From NCBI RefSeq assembly GCF_014203665.1, contig NZ_JACHJN010000014.1, positions 124,001-188,000 of the forward strand: DNA of 64,000 nucleotides, in the 5' to 3' direction. The position numbers were made by a program, and so were the translations under genes. Origin of the DNA: Saccharothrix tamanrassetensis (GTDB taxonomy: Bacteria; Actinomycetota; Actinomycetes; Mycobacteriales; Pseudonocardiaceae). Below, piece by piece: positions 32,945-41,143 of the stretch; within the stretch, counting starts at the first letter, position 1; every line of letters begins with the position of its first letter. The notes below the pieces were generated by a model. It had not been told where the DNA came from, did not search any database, and worked only from the letters and a program-made list of their open reading frames with translations.

Positions 32945-34180
32945 ATGAGTTCGAGCGGCAAGGGTGTGCGGGCACTGCTCACGGCGGTGCTCCTGGCGGC
33001 GGTCGCGGCGTGCGGCGGCGCGACCAGCCCGGAGCCCACCGGTTCGGTCACCCTGACCTGGTGGGACTACCTGGACCACTCCCCCATGGCCGACCAGGCG
33101 GTGGACGCCCTGGTCAAGCGCTACCAGGACGGGCACCCCGGCGTGCAGATCCGGCGGACCGCGATACCCCGTGCCGAGTTCGCCGCCAAGCTGGACGAGG
33201 CGATCGCGGCCGGCACGTTCCCGGACATCGCGGCGGTCGACGTGGCGGCGCTGCCCCGGCTGGCGGCGCAGGACGTGCTGGCCGACCTGACGCCCCGGTT
33301 CTCGTCGTGGGAGGTGAAGGACCTGTACCTCGGGCCGGTGCGGGACAGCGTCCAGCACGACGGGAAGTTCTACGGCGTTCCGCTGCGGACCAGCACCACC
33401 GCGCTGCTGTACAACCGGGACCTGTTCACCGCGGCCGGGATCGGGACGGCTCCGCGCACCTGGGACGAGTTGCGGGCGACGGCTCGGGCGCTGACCGCCG
33501 AAGGGCGTTCCGGGTTGTGCTTCGCGGCGGCGGGCGACGACCTCACGGCCAACTTCCTGCCGTTCCTGTGGCAGGCCGGCGGGGACGTGAAGGACATCGG
33601 CGGGGACGCCTCGGTCCGCGCCCTGTCCTTTGTGGACGGACTGGTGAACGCGGATCGCAGCGCGCCGGCCGACGTCCTCCGGTGGAGCAACTCCGACGTC
33701 GAGCGGGAGTTCGTCGAGGGCCGGTGCGCGATGATGATCAACGGTCCGGTGGCGGTCCCGGCGATGAACCAGGCCGGGCTGGACTGGGTGGCCGCGCCGC
33801 TGCCGGCCGGGGAGGCGGGCAGCGCGGCCCGGGTGGGCGGTGAGGCCTGGGTGCTCGGGCGGCGCGGGCAGCACGGGGACCGGGCCTGGGACGTGGTGCG
33901 GTGGCTGGCCGAGGAGCGGGGCAACGCCACCGAGTTCGGCGCGTGGCTGACCGCGCTGCCCAACCGGTCGGACACGATCGACGACATCGGGTGGCGGTGG
34001 GATCCGAACGTGCCCGCGTTCGCCGGGCAGCTGACCCGGGCACGACCGGCGTACGGGGCGAGGTACCCGGAGGTGTCGGAGGCGATCTCGACCATGGCTC
34101 GGCAGGTGTTGGGCGGGGAGCGCTCGGCGGCGGACGCGGCGGGTGACGCCCGCACCAGACTCGAACCCCTGCTGCGCTGA
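32945..34180 (+). CDS. sugar ABC transporter solute-binding lipoprotein
   Basis: A 411-residue lipoprotein. The signal peptide ends in a lipobox (TAVLLAAVAACGG, Cys at about residue 23). The rest is a family-1 extracellular sugar-binding protein: VTLTWWDYLDHSPMADQAVD, TFPDIAAVDVAAL, GKFYGVPLRTSTTALLYNRD, EGRCAMMINGPV. No permease or ATPase gene adjoins, so it is an orphan binding protein. Nearness to the GH65 operon suggests a disaccharide, by inference. ATG 32945 is chosen because the signal peptide starts there; ATG 32909 is possible. TTGACA, 18 nt, TAGGAC near 32864-32893 is a likely promoter. Confidence 0.88.
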   Translation: MSSSGKGVRALLTAVLLAAVAACGGATSPEPTGSVTLTWWDYLDHSPMADQAVDALVKRYQDGHPGVQIRRTAIPRAEFAAKLDEAIAAGTFPDIAAVDVAALPRLAAQDVLADLTPRFSSWEVKDLYLGPVRDSVQHDGKFYGVPLRTSTTALLYNRDLFTAAGIGTAPRTWDELRATARALTAEGRSGLCFAAAGDDLTANFLPFLWQAGGDVKDIGGDASVRALSFVDGLVNADRSAPADVLRWSNSDVEREFVEGRCAMMINGPVAVPAMNQAGLDWVAAPLPAGEAGSAARVGGEAWVLGRRGQHGDRAWDVVRWLAEERGNATEFGAWLTALPNRSDTIDDIGWRWDPNVPAFAGQLTRARPAYGARYPEVSEAISTMARQVLGGERSAADAAGDARTRLEPLLR

Positions 34181-34467
34181 TTCGCCACCCGTCGAAGAGC
34201 GGGCAGCGCACCGGCACACGCATCGGACGCGGCGGAACACCCCCTACGACGAACCCCCTGCCGGCCGGGCACGGCCGCGCGCCGGCACCGGGGCACGCGC
34301 CGCCGAACAGCGGAGCGGCACCCCCGCCGAACGACGCGCGACCGCTCACGTCCACCCCTGCACCGCTCGCCGACGACACCACCCGATAGGGCGGACATCC
34401 CTGCCCACCGGGGAGGAAAGTGAGCAGGTCCGGGCGTGTGCCGGAACCGCCCGGGTATCCGGGGTCC

Positions 34468-34860
34468 ATGAGGAAAGAGGCACCGGTGAAGGGCACCGGG
34501 AGGGGCGGCGCGAAGGGCGACGCCGGCGCCGGGACGCGGCTGAGCCGAGCCCAACTGCTCGCGCTCATCGTGGGCACGCTCCAGATCGTGGTCGGGATGG
34601 TGCCCGTGTTCCCGCTCCCCCCGGGCCACCAGACGCTGCACGTGTGCACGGGTCTGGCGGGCCTCGTGCTCGCCTGGAAGCACGAGCACGCGCGCCTGTA
34701 CGGGATCGCCCTGCTGCTCCTCTACGGCAAGCTCCTCATCACCGACATGGACACTTCCGGCGGGTGGCTTCAGCTCCCCACGCTGGAGACGGTCGCGTAC
34801 GGGCGGACCGCGTTGGCCGGTCTGGTGATCGCGTTCGTGCCCGCGTTCAGCCGGCGGTAG
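34468..34860 (+). CDS. DUF4383-like four-helix membrane protein
   Basis: A 130-residue protein with a basic N-terminus and four hydrophobic segments (LLALIVGTLQIVVGMVPVF; LHVCTGLAGLVLAWK; LYGIALLLLYGKLLI; YGRTALAGLVIAFVPAF). The spacing and HVCTGLAGLVLA region recall DUF4383. The start is uncertain: GTG 34420 (GGAGG close), ATG 34468 or GTG 34486 (AGAGG at 5 nt). GGGTAT lies at about 34454. Its last 91 nt overlap the cyclase-like gene on the other strand. The preceding 34181-34467 holds no gene. Confidence 0.6.
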   Translation: MRKEAPVKGTGRGGAKGDAGAGTRLSRAQLLALIVGTLQIVVGMVPVFPLPPGHQTLHVCTGLAGLVLAWKHEHARLYGIALLLLYGKLLITDMDTSGGWLQLPTLETVAYGRTALAGLVIAFVPAFSRR

Positions 34861-35528
34861 TCGCCGGCGGTCATCGTGCCGTCGGGGTGGAAGCGCAGTT
34901 TGGGGCTGGAGCTGTGGGCGATGGACTCGAACATGACGCGGTCGGCGGGCGTGGTGGGTCGCCAGTACATGTGGGCGCCGTGGGTGACGCCCATGTCCAG
35001 GTCGATCATGGTCGCCACGGCGCGGTCGTAGCGCCCGGCGGACAGGGCCCGGCCGCCGGAGGCGTGGATGTCGAACACGTCGTGGTCCCCGGTCAACGGG
35101 CGCAGCCGGCCGCGCCGGTCGAAGCCGTGCACCACGCCGTCCCGCACCAGGTACTCACCGCGGCGTTCCAGCTGCGCCATCTTCGCGCCCAGCGCGGTGA
35201 ACTCCTCCCGGCGCTGGGCGAACCGGCTCAACAGCCGCTCGGTGACGCCGTGGCGCGGTAACAACGGCCGGAAGAACCCGACCAGGCCCCGGTGTCCCGC
35301 CCGCGCGCCCAGTCGGACGTCCAGGTCGTCGATCGTCTTCGCCTTCACCGGCGCCGGTTTGGGCAACGCGCCGTCCCGCAGCCACGCCACGGCGTGCGGG
35401 TTCGTCGCCCGCACGTCGATGACGAGGTCCTGCTCCGCGGCCACCTGCTGAAATTTTCGGGCGTGTTCGGTGGGCATCCCGAATACGGGCTCCACCGACG
35501 CCAGGGGGAAGAGGTGATCAGTGCGCAC
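34770..35528 (-). CDS. class II (edema factor/ExoY-like) nucleotidyl cyclase homologue
   Basis: A 252-residue protein. Three blocks resemble the anthrax edema factor/CyaA/ExoY catalytic core. (1) GMPTEHARKFQQVAAE...VIDVRATNPHAVAW...GALPK...VKAK (residues 17-64) parallels PEHADAFKKIARE...FRPVN...GVATK...VHGK; R40 and K62/K64 sit at the ATP-phosphate positions. (2) GRLRPLTGDHDVFDIHAS (140-157) parallels the LKPLTADYDLFALAPS block; D148 and D150 are the metal ligands. (3) GVTHGAHMYW (180-189) parallels VVNHGTEQ; H183 is the base candidate. The calmodulin-binding helical domain is absent. It has no signal peptide. GTG 35528 lacks an SD. It is divergent from a DUF2087 regulator. Its role as toxin or cAMP/cGMP/cUMP maker is inference. 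Confidence 0.6.
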   Translation of the reverse strand: MRTDHLFPLASVEPVFGMPTEHARKFQQVAAEQDLVIDVRATNPHAVAWLRDGALPKPAPVKAKTIDDLDVRLGARAGHRGLVGFFRPLLPRHGVTERLLSRFAQRREEFTALGAKMAQLERRGEYLVRDGVVHGFDRRGRLRPLTGDHDVFDIHASGGRALSAGRYDRAVATMIDLDMGVTHGAHMYWRPTTPADRVMFESIAHSSSPKLRFHPDGTMTAGDYRRLNAGTNAITRPANAVRPYATVSSVGS

Positions 35529-35590
35529 GGGTATTAAGGTCCGCCCCAAATCCGCGTGCACCAGACCGCCGGCTTCGGTTAGCTGTTCAC

Positions 35591-36091
35591 GTGACCCCTG
35601 ATGCGCTGATCGGGCTGCTCGCCGACCCCGTTCGACTGCGGGTGGTGGCCGCACTTGTCCTGGGTGCCCGCAACCCGGCGGAAATCGCCGAAAAGGCCGG
35701 TTTGGACGCCCGTAGGGTGGACGGAGCGCTGCGCAAGCTGCGCACCGCGGGGCTGGTCGCCGGGCAGCCTAACGAGATGCTGGTGCGCCAGGACCTGTTC
35801 GAACAGGCCGGTCGGGTGGAACGGGCCGCGGAGGATCCGTTCCTGAGGGACGGTCGGCTGCTCAAGCTGCCCGCGCAGCGCACGCGGCGGCGGGCGGTGC
35901 TGGAGGAGGTCTGCACCGCGTTCGAGCCGGGACGTCGCTACCCGGAACACGAGGTGGTGGACGTGCTGCGGTCGTGGTGCGACGGTGGCGAGGTGGACCA
36001 CGTGACGGTGCGCCGGTACCTCGTGGACGAAGGACTGCTGGACCGGGCCGACGGGTTCTACTGGCGCTCCGGCGGCCCGGTCGGGATCTGA
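35591..36091 (+). CDS. winged-helix DUF2087 regulator
   Basis: A 166-residue protein. Residues 1-60 are an ArsR-like winged helix (LLADPVRLRVVAALVLGARN, GLDARRVDGALRKLRTAGLV). Residues 85-160 are DUF2087 (FLRDGRLLKLPAQRTRRRAV, VDHVTVRRYLVDEGLLDR, YWRSGG). The start GTG 35591 has no SD; TTAGCT (35579-35584) lies 6 nt before it, so the mRNA may be leaderless. Only 62 bp separate it from the divergent cyclase-like gene, which it may control. Confidence 0.85.
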   Translation: MTPDALIGLLADPVRLRVVAALVLGARNPAEIAEKAGLDARRVDGALRKLRTAGLVAGQPNEMLVRQDLFEQAGRVERAAEDPFLRDGRLLKLPAQRTRRRAVLEEVCTAFEPGRRYPEHEVVDVLRSWCDGGEVDHVTVRRYLVDEGLLDRADGFYWRSGGPVGI

Positions 36092-36126
36092 ACGGGAATT
36101 TCCGCGGTGTGGTGTTCAGCCCGGTT

Positions 36127-36945
36127 CTAGTTGAACTCGTCCGGGTGCGGACCGACCCGGTGGCCGGTTTCCAGGGTGGCGATCCGATCGAGGTCGTCCC
36201 GGTCGAGCTCGAAGTCGAACACGGCGAAGTTCTCCGCGATCCGGCTCGGCGTGACCGACTTGGGGATCACCACGTTGCCGAGCTGGAGGTGCCAGCGCAG
36301 CACGACCTGCGCCGGCGTGCGGCCGTGCTTGTCCGCGATCGAGGTCAGCACCTCGTCCCGGAGGAGGTCGCCGCCCTGCGCGAGCGGGCTCCACGCCTCG
36401 GTGGCGATGCCGTGCTCGGCGTGGAACCGGCGCAGCTCCTCCTGCTGGAGCCGGGGGTGCAGCTCGACCTGGTTCACGGCCGGCACCGTGCCGGTCTCCT
36501 CGATCACGCGTTCGAGGTGGGCGCGCTGGAAGTTGGACACGCCGATCGCGCGCACCCGGCCGTCGGCGAGCAGCTTGTTCAGCGCGCGCCAGCTGTCGAC
36601 GTACCGGTCGCGTTCGGCGGCGGGCCAGTGGATGAGGTAGAGGTCCAGCCGCTCCAGGCCGAGCTTGCCCAGGCTGGTGTCGAACGCGCGCAGCGCCTCG
36701 TCGTAGCCCTGGTCGGTGTTCCACAGCTTGGTGGTGACGAACAGCTCGTCCCGGGCGAGGCCGGACGCGGCCACGGCCCGGCCGACCGGCTCCTCGTTGC
36801 CGTAGATGGCGGCGGTGTCGATGCTGCGGTAGCCCACCCGCAGCGCCTCGGCGACCGCGTCCTCGGTGTCCTGTGTGGACACCTGGAACACGCCGAAGCC
36901 GAGTTGCGGCATGGTGACGCCGTTGTTGAGGGTGATGGTGCTCAT
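36127..36945 (-). CDS. aldo/keto reductase
   Basis: A 272-residue AKR of the 2,5-diketogluconate reductase (AKR5) type. The opening TLNNGVTMPQLGFGVFQV, active-site SIDTAAIYGNEEPVG (Asp, Tyr), TTKLWNTD (Lys), LYLIHWP (His) and cofactor segment VIPKSVTPSRIAENFAVFDF are complete. It reduces carbonyls with NADPH. ATG 36945 is chosen at the family start; the SD is weak. It is convergent with the DUF2087 gene and alone on its strand. Confidence 0.92.
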   Translation of the reverse strand: MSTITLNNGVTMPQLGFGVFQVSTQDTEDAVAEALRVGYRSIDTAAIYGNEEPVGRAVAASGLARDELFVTTKLWNTDQGYDEALRAFDTSLGKLGLERLDLYLIHWPAAERDRYVDSWRALNKLLADGRVRAIGVSNFQRAHLERVIEETGTVPAVNQVELHPRLQQEELRRFHAEHGIATEAWSPLAQGGDLLRDEVLTSIADKHGRTPAQVVLRWHLQLGNVVIPKSVTPSRIAENFAVFDFELDRDDLDRIATLETGHRVGPHPDEFN

Positions 36946-37027
36946 CGGCCCATCATGCACGCTGTCAACGGCTCCCACGTCTTGGACGACGTTGACGCCC
37001 CTCCCCCGTGGCTGGTCCGATCTCGGG

Positions 37028-37522
37028 GTGGCTGTCGTGAAGGCTATCCCCGATGTGACGAGCGTGGACGTGACGGTCGTCATCCGACTCAGCGCGCCGA
37101 CGGCACAGGTCGTGGACACCGCCGCACAGCTCGCCGAGGCGCTGCGCGCCGTGCTGGACCTGCCCGAGGCGGATGTGGTGGTGGACCTGCCGGTCCCGCG
37201 CACCGAACCCGAGCTGCGCATCCTGGCGGACTCCCGCCGGGTGCTGCACCGGGGCGTGGACGTCGAGCTGACCAGGCTGGAATTCGACCTGCTGCACCAC
37301 CTCTGCACCCATCCGCGACAGGTGCACCGGCGCACGGCGCTGATGAACAGCGTCTGGGGGTCGACCAGCTTCGTGGACACCCGGACGGTGGACGTGCACG
37401 TGCGCCGGATCCGGCGGAAGCTGGGCGAGGCGGCTTCCTTGATCACCACGGTCCGTGGCGTCGGCTACCGGATGGACAACCCGTTCGCGGTGTCCGTGGA
37501 GCATGACGCACTGGCCGGTTAA
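37028..37522 (+). CDS. OmpR-type DNA-binding protein lacking a receiver domain
   Basis: A 164-residue protein. Residues 75-160 are a complete winged helix of the Trans_reg_C type (GVDVELTRLEFDLLHHLCTH, HRRTALMNSVWG, DTRTVDVHVRRIRRKLG, VRGVGYRM). The first 70 residues (VDVTVVIRLSAPTAQVVDTA...) are not a phospho-acceptor domain and contain no Asp pocket. No kinase adjoins. Such one-domain relatives occur in actinomycetes and probably respond to something other than phosphorylation. The start is GTG 37028; support for the exact start is weak. Confidence 0.8.
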   Translation: MAVVKAIPDVTSVDVTVVIRLSAPTAQVVDTAAQLAEALRAVLDLPEADVVVDLPVPRTEPELRILADSRRVLHRGVDVELTRLEFDLLHHLCTHPRQVHRRTALMNSVWGSTSFVDTRTVDVHVRRIRRKLGEAASLITTVRGVGYRMDNPFAVSVEHDALAG

Positions 37523-37588
37523 CGGCGGGTGCCCGGGTTGGCGGGTTCGGCCGGCCCATCTCGAGGAGAATCGCGCGTCCGCCCGTGC

Positions 37589-37612
37589 GTGGTGGTGGTG
37601 GTGGTGGTGGTG
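37589..37612. repeat. GTG trinucleotide repeat, eight copies
   Basis: Eight uninterrupted GTG triplets. One reverse frame would read eight His residues, but that frame runs antisense through the winged-helix gene and has no credible start, so I treat it as a simple sequence repeat. It lies in the spacer between 37522 and 37658. Confidence 0.9.
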
Positions 37613-37657
37613 AGACGCCGCCATTCGGGTGGGCATCTGTGCGTTGAGCAGCGGGGT

Positions 37658-38518
37658 TCAGGCGTGCCCCTGGTGCAGTCGCGCGATCTGGCGTTCGACC
37701 TCCGCGGGCAGGGTGTGGCGGTGGCGGACCACGGCGGGTAGGCGGAGCGTCGCCGCGGCCAGTGCTGCCCGTGCGTCGGGGTCGGTCAGTGCGCTGCGGG
37801 CCAGGGCGCGGGCGGCGCTTGCCGCCACCGGCAGCGGGCGGCGCAGCCAGGTGGTGAGCAGGTCGTTGCGCAGGGCGGTGCGCCTGCCCGCCGAGCCGGC
37901 CGGGCGTGAGGTGGAGGGCTGGTGGTGGGCCACCACCGCGTCCACGTAGGCGCACGCCCAGCCGGCGGCGGCCAGGTCCCACGAGAACAGGCGTTCCTCG
38001 CCCCGGAAGAACAGCACCGGGTGGAAGCCGCCGGCCCGCAGGAACGCGCTGCGGCGGACGATCGCCGCGCAGCACAGGAATCCGAGCACCGCCGGGCCGG
38101 GCAGGTCGGGGGGTGTGCCGAGGGCGGAGTCGGCCATCTCCCGGCAGATGGGGTCGATGCGACCGGAGGGCTCCACCACGGTCCGGCCGGCGAGCAGACC
38201 CAGTCTCGGGTGCCGGTCGAACAGTTCCTCGGCCCGGTCGAACGCGTCGGGGGCCCACCACGAGTCGTCGTCGCAGAACGCCACGTACGGGGTTCGGGCG
38301 CGGCGGACGCCCAGGTTGCGGGCGATCGCACCGGCGTTGCCCGGCAGGGCCACCACCTCCACCCGCGGGAATTCCCGCCGGACCCGTCGCACCGTGTCGT
38401 CGGACGACCCGTTGTCCATTACGATGATCGGCGCGTCCAGTTCCGCCAACCGGCCCAGCGTGTGCGCCAGTTCCCCGGCCCGGTCCCGCGTCGCGATCAC
38501 CACTGTCGTCCGGTCCAC
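37658..38518 (-). CDS. GT2 glycosyltransferase
   Basis: A 286-residue GT-A enzyme: TTVVIATRDRAGELAHTLGR opens the fold, MDNGSSDDT is the nucleotide site, YVAFCDDDSWW the DXD metal site, and RAGGFHPVLFFRGEERLFSW the acceptor/base region. It has no membrane helix and resembles transferases of the rhamnosyl/mycofactocin-like group, with the sugar unknown. GTG 38518 has no SD and lies about 10 nt after a sigma-B-like -10. It is divergent from the UXS-led operon and likely belongs to the same glycan pathway. Confidence 0.88.
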   Translation of the reverse strand: MDRTTVVIATRDRAGELAHTLGRLAELDAPIIVMDNGSSDDTVRRVRREFPRVEVVALPGNAGAIARNLGVRRARTPYVAFCDDDSWWAPDAFDRAEELFDRHPRLGLLAGRTVVEPSGRIDPICREMADSALGTPPDLPGPAVLGFLCCAAIVRRSAFLRAGGFHPVLFFRGEERLFSWDLAAAGWACAYVDAVVAHHQPSTSRPAGSAGRRTALRNDLLTTWLRRPLPVAASAARALARSALTDPDARAALAAATLRLPAVVRHRHTLPAEVERQIARLHQGHA

Positions 38519-38519
38519 C

Positions 38520-38569
38520 GCCGGGTATTACCCGGCAACGAAGTGGTTACACCCCGATTCCACGGGTAG
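38520..38569. promoter_or_regulatory. overlapping divergent sigma-B-like promoters and palindrome
   Basis: Plus strand: GTTA (38546-38549), 14 nt, GGGTAG (38564-38569), for the UXS gene. Minus strand: GTGT (38552-38549), 15 nt, GGGTAA (38533-38528), for the GT2 gene. A perfect 17-bp palindrome, GCCGGGTATTACCCGGC (38520-38536), covers the minus -10. Both starts lie within about 11 nt of their -10, so both mRNAs are nearly leaderless. Confidence 0.6.
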
Positions 38570-38579
38570 GCCCTTCGAC

Positions 38580-39500
38580 ATGGGCTTCGAACGAGCGGTG
38601 GTGACCGGCGGGGCGGGCTTCCTCGGGTCGCACGTCTGCGAGGCGCTGTTGCGCCGGGGCGTGCGGGTGGTGTGCGTGGACGACTTCCGGACCGGCTCGC
38701 CGGACAACGTGCCGCAGGGCGCGGGCCTGGTGGTCGCCGACGTCTCCAAGCCGCTCGACCTGCTCGGGCCGGTCGACCTGGTGCTGCACCTGGCGTGCCC
38801 GGCGTCGCCCGTGGACTACCTGCGCGAGCCGGTGGAGACGATGAAGTCGGGTGGTTTCGGCACGTTGCACGCGGTCGAGCTGGCGCGGCGCAAGGGCGCT
38901 CGGATCGTGGTGGCGTCGACCAGCGAAGTCTACGGCGACCCGTTGGAGCACCCGCAGCGCGAGACGTACTGGGGCAACGTCAACCCGATCGGGCCGCGCA
39001 GCGTGTACGACGAGGCGAAGCGCTTCGGTGAAGCCCTGACCTGTGCGTTCCGCCGGGAGCACGGGGTGGACACCGGCATCGTGCGGATCTTCAACACCTA
39101 CGGGCCCCGGATGCGCCCCGACGACGGGCGGATGATCCCCACGTTCGTCCGGCAGGCGCGGGCGGGCGAGCCGCTGACCGTGCACGGCGACGGCAGCCAC
39201 ACCCGGTCGCTGTGCCACGTGGACGACCTGGTGCGCGGGCTGCTCGCGATGGCCGAGAGCGACCACCCCGGGCCGGTGAACCTGGGCAACCCCGAAGAGG
39301 TCACCGTGCTGGAGGTGGCCCACCGGGTGATCGAGGTGACCGGCGGGCGGTCGGAGATCCGGCACGTCGAGCCCATGGAGGACGACCCGCAGCGGCGCCG
39401 CCCGGACATCGCGCTGGCCCGCCGGGAACTCGGCTGGCAGCCGGAGATCGACCTGGCCGAAGGCCTGCATCGCTCGTTCGGCCGACACCTCGTCGGATAG
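38580..39500 (+). CDS. UDP-glucuronate decarboxylase-like NAD epimerase (extended SDR)
   Basis: A 306-residue extended SDR. VTGGAGFLGSHVCEALL binds NAD; VVASTSEVYGDP and SVYDEAKRFGEAL supply the Ser/Thr, Tyr and Lys of the active site; IVRIFNTYGPRMRPDDGRM is the UXS-type substrate block. With UDP-glucose dehydrogenase in the same operon, conversion of UDP-glucose to UDP-glucuronate to UDP-xylose is the simplest reading. An ADP-heptose epimerase role is the main alternative, because no separate hldD is visible. It is first in a five-gene operon, under a sigma-B-like promoter. Confidence 0.85.
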   Translation: MGFERAVVTGGAGFLGSHVCEALLRRGVRVVCVDDFRTGSPDNVPQGAGLVVADVSKPLDLLGPVDLVLHLACPASPVDYLREPVETMKSGGFGTLHAVELARRKGARIVVASTSEVYGDPLEHPQRETYWGNVNPIGPRSVYDEAKRFGEALTCAFRREHGVDTGIVRIFNTYGPRMRPDDGRMIPTFVRQARAGEPLTVHGDGSHTRSLCHVDDLVRGLLAMAESDHPGPVNLGNPEEVTVLEVAHRVIEVTGGRSEIRHVEPMEDDPQRRRPDIALARRELGWQPEIDLAEGLHRSFGRHLVG

Positions 39501-39526
39501 CGGCACTGGACGAAAGGGAAACGACC

Positions 39527-41143
39527 GTGCGCGTGCTCGGAATCAACGCCGTCTTCCACGACCCCGCCGCGGCGCTGGTGGTGGACGGCAGAATCGTGGC
39601 CGCCGCCGAGGAGGAGCGGTTCTCCCGGCGGAAACACGGCAAGCGGCCGGTGCCGTTCTCGGCGTGGGAACTCCCCGAACAGGCCGCCCGCTGGTGCCTG
39701 GCGCACGCGGGCCTGACCCCCGCCGACCTGGACGCGGTCGCGTACTCGTACGACCCGTCGATGGTCCCGCCCACGAGTGACGTGCCGTGGGAGGACCTGC
39801 GCACCGAGTACGCCCGCCGTGCGCCGCAGTTCCTCTCCACCGCCCTGCCGGGGCTGGATCCGGCGATCGTCCGGTTCGTTCCGCACCACGTGGCGCACGC
39901 CGGCTCCACCGGGCTGGCCGCGCCGTTCGACGGTGACTGCGCGGTGCTGGTGTCCGACGGGCGCGGCGAGTGCGGGTCGCACCTGGCCGGCAGCTACCGC
40001 GGTCACCGACTGGAAACGCTCGCCGCGCAACAGCTCCCCCACTCGCTCGGGCTGCTCTACGAGGATCTCACGGAGCACCTGGGCTTCCTGCGGTCCAGCG
40101 ACGAGTACAAGGTGATGGCGCTGGCCTCCTACGCCTCGCCGGTGCACCTGGACCTGATGCGCGAGCACATCCGGCCCACCGGTGACGGTGGCTTCTCGGT
40201 GACGCCGGTCGACTGGGCCACGTTGGCGAAGCGGCGTGGCCCGGACGACGAGATGACCCGCGAGCACGCGGAGCTGGCGGCGAGCGTGCAGGTCCGGGTG
40301 GAGGAAGTGCTGCTGGACCTGGTGCGGTGGCTGCACGAGCGGACCGGGCAGCGGCGGCTCACCATGGCCGGTGGCGTCGCGCTGAACTGCGTGGCGAACA
40401 CCCGGATCTTCGCCGAGGGCCCGTTCGACGAGGTGTGGGTGCAGCCGGCGGCCGGTGACGCCGGAACCGCGCTGGGCGCCGCACTGCACGTGGTCGCCAC
40501 CGCCGGCGAGCCCGCCGCGGCGATGCCGGGCGCGGACCTGGGCCGCGGGTGGACCGACGACGAGATCGAGGAATACCTGCGACGGGCCAAGATCTCCTAC
40601 GAGGAGCCGGCGGACGTCGCGGTCGCGGTCGCGGAAGCTTTGGCGGACAACAAGGTCGTCGCGTGGTTCCAGGGTCGCAGCGAGTACGGGCCGCGTGCGC
40701 TGGGGCGTCGTTCGCTGCTGGCCAACCCGTGCTACGCGGACAACCTGGCACGGCTCAACGACGTGAAGGGGCGGGAGCAGTTCCGGCCGATCGCGCCGAT
40801 GGTCTTGGCCGAACGGGCGCACGAGCTGTTCACCCGTGGCCCGATCCCGAGTCCGTACATGCTCTTCGTGCACGACGTCCGTCCCGAGTGGAGGGACCGC
40901 ATCCCGGCCGTGGTGCACGTGGACGGCACCGCGCGGGTGCAGACCGTCGACCCGGCGCAGGAGCCGTTGATGGCACGGGTGCTCACCGGTTTCGCCGAGC
41001 GCACCGGAGTTCCGGTCGTGGTCAACACCAGCCTGAACACGGCCGGGCGGCCGATGGTCGACGACCCGCGCGACGCGCTGGAGTGCTTCGGCTCCGCGCC
41101 GGTGGACCTGCTGGCGATCGGGCGATTCGTGGTGCGCCGATGA
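39527..41143 (+). CDS. NodU/TobZ-family O-carbamoyltransferase
   Basis: A 538-residue protein. The N-terminal Kae1-like half has VLGINAVFHDPAAALVVDG, VPHHVAHAGSTGLAAPF (metal His) and GLLYEDLTEHLGF; the C-terminal half has LTMAGGVALNCVANTRIF, QGRSEYGPRALGRRSLLA and PVVVNTSLNTAGRPM. It carbamoylates a hydroxyl of a sugar using carbamoyl phosphate and ATP. In a glycosyltransferase operon it probably decorates the surface glycan. GTG 39527 has AAGGGAAA at 7 nt; the following gene overlaps by ATGA. Confidence 0.93.
   Translation: MRVLGINAVFHDPAAALVVDGRIVAAAEEERFSRRKHGKRPVPFSAWELPEQAARWCLAHAGLTPADLDAVAYSYDPSMVPPTSDVPWEDLRTEYARRAPQFLSTALPGLDPAIVRFVPHHVAHAGSTGLAAPFDGDCAVLVSDGRGECGSHLAGSYRGHRLETLAAQQLPHSLGLLYEDLTEHLGFLRSSDEYKVMALASYASPVHLDLMREHIRPTGDGGFSVTPVDWATLAKRRGPDDEMTREHAELAASVQVRVEEVLLDLVRWLHERTGQRRLTMAGGVALNCVANTRIFAEGPFDEVWVQPAAGDAGTALGAALHVVATAGEPAAAMPGADLGRGWTDDEIEEYLRRAKISYEEPADVAVAVAEALADNKVVAWFQGRSEYGPRALGRRSLLANPCYADNLARLNDVKGREQFRPIAPMVLAERAHELFTRGPIPSPYMLFVHDVRPEWRDRIPAVVHVDGTARVQTVDPAQEPLMARVLTGFAERTGVPVVVNTSLNTAGRPMVDDPRDALECFGSAPVDLLAIGRFVVRR

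Noticed and set aside
36965-37636. Reverse-strand frame with eight consecutive His residues
   Set aside because: It runs antisense through the winged-helix gene, has no credible start signal, and the His tract is only the reading of a (GTG)8 simple repeat.
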